A stretch of DNA of 6,704 nucleotides from Candidatus Scatomorpha merdipullorum. Lineage in GTDB: Bacteria > Bacillota > Clostridia > Oscillospirales > Oscillospiraceae. The translations under genes were made by a program, and so were the position numbers. The notes under the pieces are model-generated. The model had not been told where the DNA came from and ran no database searches. It was given only the letters and a program-made list of their open reading frames with translations. Location: NCBI GenBank assembly GCA_018716795.1, contig DVJK01000174.1:1-6704 (forward strand). Reading direction: 5' to 3'. How positions within the stretch are numbered: the stretch's first letter is position 1; every line of letters starts with the position of its first letter. This document shows positions 4,423-6,704 of this stretch, piece by piece.

Positions 4423-6704
4423 ATGGCGAATGAGGACGGCGCAAGGGCCTTCAGCGAGGCGGATACGCTCTGCCCATACTGTATGAGCCGGGTCGTGCCG
4501 GGAGAGAGCTGCCCAGTCTGCGGCCTCACCCGCGGGGCCTACACACCCTCGCCGCACCACCTCCCGCCCGGGACGGTGCTCGGCGAGCGGTATCTGATAG
4601 GGCGCAGGCTCGGCGAGGGCGGCTTCGGCATAACCTACATAGGCTTCGACCTGCGGCTTGAGATGAAGGTGGCGATAAAGGAGTATTTCCCCTCCGACCA
4701 GGTCACGCGCTACGCCCCGACCTCCCTCGGCGTCGTCTCCCGCGTCGGGGCGGCGGGAGAGAGCTATGAGAAGGGGCTCAGGCGCTTTCTGCAGGAGGCG
4801 CGCACGATGGCGCGCATGGAGAAGCAGCCCGAGATAGTCATGGTGCGCGATTTCTTCGAGGCCAACAACACGGCCTATATCGTCATGGAGTACGTCGAGG
4901 GCACCAATTTCAAGGAGCTCACCGAGCAGCGCGGCGGGAGAATCCCGCCCGAGGAGCTGTTCCGGCTCATAAGCCCGCTCTTCGGCGCGCTCTCCGCCAT
5001 GCACGCGGCGGGGCTTATCCACAGGGACATCAGCCCGGACAACCTGATGCTCGAGCGCGGAAGCGTCCGCCTGCTCGACTTCGGCTGCGCGCGGGAGAGC
5101 GCCGCGGGCGGCACGGAGACCATGACCGTCGCGCTCAAGAAGGGCTACGCGCCCATAGAGCAGTATTACGGCAAGGGGCAGGGGCCGTGGACGGACGTCT
5201 ACGCCCTCTCCGCCACGATATACTACTGCCTCACCGGCGTAATCCCGCCGCAGTCGCTGGGAAGGACGCTCGAGGACGAGCTGGTGCCGCCCAGGGAGCT
5301 GGGCGTGGACATCTCGCCGGGCGTGCAGAACGCGCTTCTGCGCGGCATGGCGATAAACCCCGGACGGCGCTGGCGGAGCATAGACGAGCTGCGCCGCGGG
5401 CTGTACAGCCCCACCGAGCCGGAGGTCGGGCCGGACCGCCTGCCCGAGCTCGTCGCCCGCAGGGGAGGGAGGGTGCAGTTCGAGGAGCTCATGGAGCTCA
5501 TGCGGCCCGCCTTCTCCCAGCTCGAGCGGCTTCATGCGACGGGGAGGCTCCATCTGGGCGTGCGCCCGGACAGCCTTCAGCTCCGCCCCGACGGGCTGAG
5601 GCTTGACGCGCCGCCCAAGGACATACCCGCGCCCTCCGGCGGCTACGCCGCGCCGGAGCTCTATGACTCCGGGAAGGAGCCGGACGCGAGGGCGGATATC
5701 TACGCGCTCGCGGGCTGCCTCTACTACGGCCTCACGGGCGTCACGCCGCCCGAGCTCCGGGCGCGCGCCGGCAGGGAGCTTCCGGAGCCCGCGAGCCTCG
5801 GCGCGGACATACCGGCAAAGAGCCGGGCGGCGCTGCTTCGCGCTCTCTCGCTCGATATCTCCGAGCGCCCGGAGAGCGTCGAGGCATTCGTCTCGGCCCT
5901 CGAGCCGGACGCCGCGGAGCCGGAGCCGATATCCGACGAGCGCGTGATACCCGAGCCGGTGCCGCCCGAGCCGGTATCCGACGAGAGCGCGCCTTCCAAG
6001 CCCGGGCCGCATCCGGACAGGGGCGGGCGGAAGCTCGTGATTGCCCTTGCGGCGGTGCTCGCGGCCATGGCCTTAATTCTCGCGATTGCGCTTATCCCGA
6101 GGGATGAGGGCGGGCCGGAGCCCCCGGCCATAGTCACGGGCCGGCCCGAAAGCCTCCCGGACTTCGACGGGCTCTTTGCGGACGCGGTCACGGTCACGGA
6201 TGCGGCGGAGCTTGCGGCCGCGCTCGAGGACGAGGCCGTGCCGGCGATAATCTGCTCCGGCGAGGTCTCAAACGAGCCCAGGGCGGAGCAGCTTCGCCTC
6301 ACGAAGCCGGTGTACGTTCCCGAGGACGGCGTCCTGAACGCCGCGCACGGCGCGCTTGTCGCCGCCGAGGGCTGCACGCTCTGGGTGGACGGCTATGTCT
6401 CCTGCGGCAGCAGCAGCGGCTTCGCCTCGCTCGTCACGGACGGCGGCGATATAATCTGCGGCGAGAACGGCCGCATAGACGCGACGCTCTGGTATACGCC
6501 GGGACATTTCACCCTGCTCGGCGAGAGCGGGAGCATCCGGGACGTACACACCCTGCCCAGCGAGGCCGTCTTTGAGTTCGCGGACGTGGTCACGGACTTC
6601 GAGGGCTTCCTCGCCGCGGCGAACGATCCCACGGTCACGGCCATCACGGTGGACGGGCCCATCGCCGTGAGCGGGCAGCTGAGCGTCTCAAAGCCCGTCT
6701 TAGT
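4423..6704 (+). CDS. Receptor-type Ser/Thr kinase with zinc ribbon, pseudokinase C-lobe and external beta-helix-like domain (3' partial)
   Basis: The frame from ATG 4423 stays open to the window edge (760 codons plus two bases), so the end of the protein is missing. Domains in order: a zinc ribbon with C17-x2-C20 and C30-x2-C33; a complete kinase domain at about 56-327 with GEGGFG (64-69), Lys86 in VAIK, helix-C Glu125, HRDISPDN (200-207), DFG (219-221), GYAPIEQY (241-248) and TDVYAL (257-262); a degenerate second kinase C-lobe at about 340-493; a Pro/Glu-rich linker at 494-535; a membrane span at about 538-558 preceded by R-K; and an extracytoplasmic region from 559 on. The first kinase domain looks active, although Ser replaces the usual catalytic-loop Lys. 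The external part has two copies of a V-T-D...A-I...K-P-V pattern about 132 residues apart, suggesting a right-handed beta-helix or similar repeat fold. It is the last gene seen in the operon and probably senses something at the cell surface; the ligand is unknown. Confidence 0.92.
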   Translation, partial: MANEDGARAFSEADTLCPYCMSRVVPGESCPVCGLTRGAYTPSPHHLPPGTVLGERYLIGRRLGEGGFGITYIGFDLRLEMKVAIKEYFPSDQVTRYAPTSLGVVSRVGAAGESYEKGLRRFLQEARTMARMEKQPEIVMVRDFFEANNTAYIVMEYVEGTNFKELTEQRGGRIPPEELFRLISPLFGALSAMHAAGLIHRDISPDNLMLERGSVRLLDFGCARESAAGGTETMTVALKKGYAPIEQYYGKGQGPWTDVYALSATIYYCLTGVIPPQSLGRTLEDELVPPRELGVDISPGVQNALLRGMAINPGRRWRSIDELRRGLYSPTEPEVGPDRLPELVARRGGRVQFEELMELMRPAFSQLERLHATGRLHLGVRPDSLQLRPDGLRLDAPPKDIPAPSGGYAAPELYDSGKEPDARADIYALAGCLYYGLTGVTPPELRARAGRELPEPASLGADIPAKSRAALLRALSLDISERPESVEAFVSALEPDAAEPEPISDERVIPEPVPPEPVSDESAPSKPGPHPDRGGRKLVIALAAVLAAMALILAIALIPRDEGGPEPPAIVTGRPESLPDFDGLFADAVTVTDAAELAAALEDEAVPAIICSGEVSNEPRAEQLRLTKPVYVPEDGVLNAAHGALVAAEGCTLWVDGYVSCGSSSGFASLVTDGGDIICGENGRIDATLWYTPGHFTLLGESGSIRDVHTLPSEAVFEFADVVTDFEGFLAAANDPTVTAITVDGPIAVSGQLSVSKPVL
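5440..5901 (+). other. Pseudokinase C-lobe domain within the receptor kinase gene
   Basis: Residues 340-493 align with the C-lobe of the active kinase domain of the same protein (about 164-327), from the R-G-G-R segment before helix E to the last helix. By hand count, about 23 of 59 ungapped positions in the first part are identical. The active HRDISPDN becomes HLGVRPDS (377-384), so the catalytic Asp and the metal-binding Asn are lost, and DFG becomes D-A-P. A canonical-looking A-P-E-L-Y (410-414), D-I-Y-A-L (425-429) and the L-T-G-V-x-P-P segment remain. No glycine loop or ATP lysine precedes it, so the N-lobe is absent. Catalysis is not expected; a regulatory or docking role is inferred. 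Confidence 0.8.
5923..5985 (+). repeat. Imperfect direct repeat in the Pro/Glu linker of the receptor kinase
   Basis: The 18-base unit at 5923-5940 recurs at 5968-5985 with one mismatch, a period of 45 bases (15 codons). It encodes E-P-I-S-D-E and E-P-V-S-D-E in the cytoplasmic linker just before the membrane span. This suggests linker growth by in-frame duplication. Confidence 0.8.
6193..6704 (+). repeat. Protein-level repeats in the external domain of the receptor kinase
   Basis: Residues 591-632 and 723-760 share V-T-D at the start, A-A about eight residues on, D at 603/735, V-x-A-I (606-609 and 738-741), G at 613/745, and Q-L-x-x-x-K-P-V near the end (623-630 and 752-759). About 10 of the first 25 ungapped positions are identical. 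The pattern of a helix-like A-rich stretch followed by short strands ending in K-P-V resembles the start of right-handed beta-helix (pectin-lyase-like) domains. The second unit is cut by the window edge, so the copy number is unknown. There is little DNA-level identity, so these are old repeats. Confidence 0.6.

Noticed and set aside
5440..5901. The second kinase C-lobe as a frameshifted or broken active kinase
   Set aside because: The frame is uninterrupted before, through and after the region, and fold-defining residues are kept. The losses are substitutions at catalytic sites, and no N-lobe sequence is hidden in another frame that I can see.
5187..5947. Two plus-strand open frames inside the receptor kinase gene (5187-5606 and 5603-5947)
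   Set aside because: Both are out of frame with the kinase and pseudokinase reading, which is continuous from 4423 to the window edge and carries all motifs.
3364..6012. An 882-codon open frame on the minus strand
   Set aside because: It lies opposite two well-supported kinase genes with complete motifs. Its translation is low-complexity Arg/Ala/Leu/Gly-rich with no recognisable domain, which is a typical shadow in GC-rich coding DNA.
91..6704. Assignment as a type VI secretion regulatory module or an anti-phage conflict system
   Set aside because: Kinase, PP2C and FHA genes also occur in type VI loci, and kinase or protease genes in defence loci, but no secretion component, nucleotide-sensing ATPase or effector is present here, and the proteins look like surface signalling parts.

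Overview
The window holds part of one same-strand operon for phosphorylation-based signalling. It contains a partial FHA protein tail, a membrane-anchored PP2C phosphatase, a second soluble PP2C phosphatase, a membrane trypsin-like protease fused to an FHA domain, a Ser/Thr kinase without a membrane span, and a large receptor-type Ser/Thr kinase that runs off the right edge. DNA composition is uniformly GC-rich (about two thirds by eye), with frequent ATA and AGG codons and strong AAGGAGG-like ribosome binding sites. Together with the gene content this suggests a GC-rich member of the Bacillota, perhaps a gut-type Clostridia. That placement is an inference and no marker gene confirms it. I see no RNA genes, mobile elements, CRISPR or clear terminators.

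Layout: 1-86, C-terminal end of an FHA-like protein; 91-1251, PP2C phosphatase with an outward acidic tail and one membrane span; 1264-1962, compact PP2C phosphatase; 1998-3392, signal peptide, S1 protease, membrane span, Pro-rich linker and cytoplasmic FHA; 3394-4386, kinase; 4423-6704 (open), zinc ribbon, kinase, degenerate second kinase C-lobe, Pro/Glu linker, membrane span and an external repeat domain. Gaps are 4, 12, 35, 1 and 36 bases. No gene-free stretch exceeds 36 bases, and none has an obvious internal promoter or terminator, so co-transcription from a promoter upstream of the window is likely.

How they may work together: the two kinases would phosphorylate Ser/Thr, the two PP2C enzymes would reverse this, and FHA domains would bind phosphothreonine peptides. 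Three proteins cross the membrane, each with a different part outside: an acidic tail (phosphatase), a protease (protease-FHA) and a predicted beta-helix (kinase). This gives a self-contained writer, eraser and reader set with several external inputs or outputs. The stimulus and substrates cannot be read from the sequence.

The most unusual feature is the last gene. After a complete, apparently active kinase domain comes a second copy of only the kinase C-lobe, in which HRD has become HLG and DFG is lost while an APE motif is kept. It is a built-in pseudokinase half-domain between the active kinase and the membrane.
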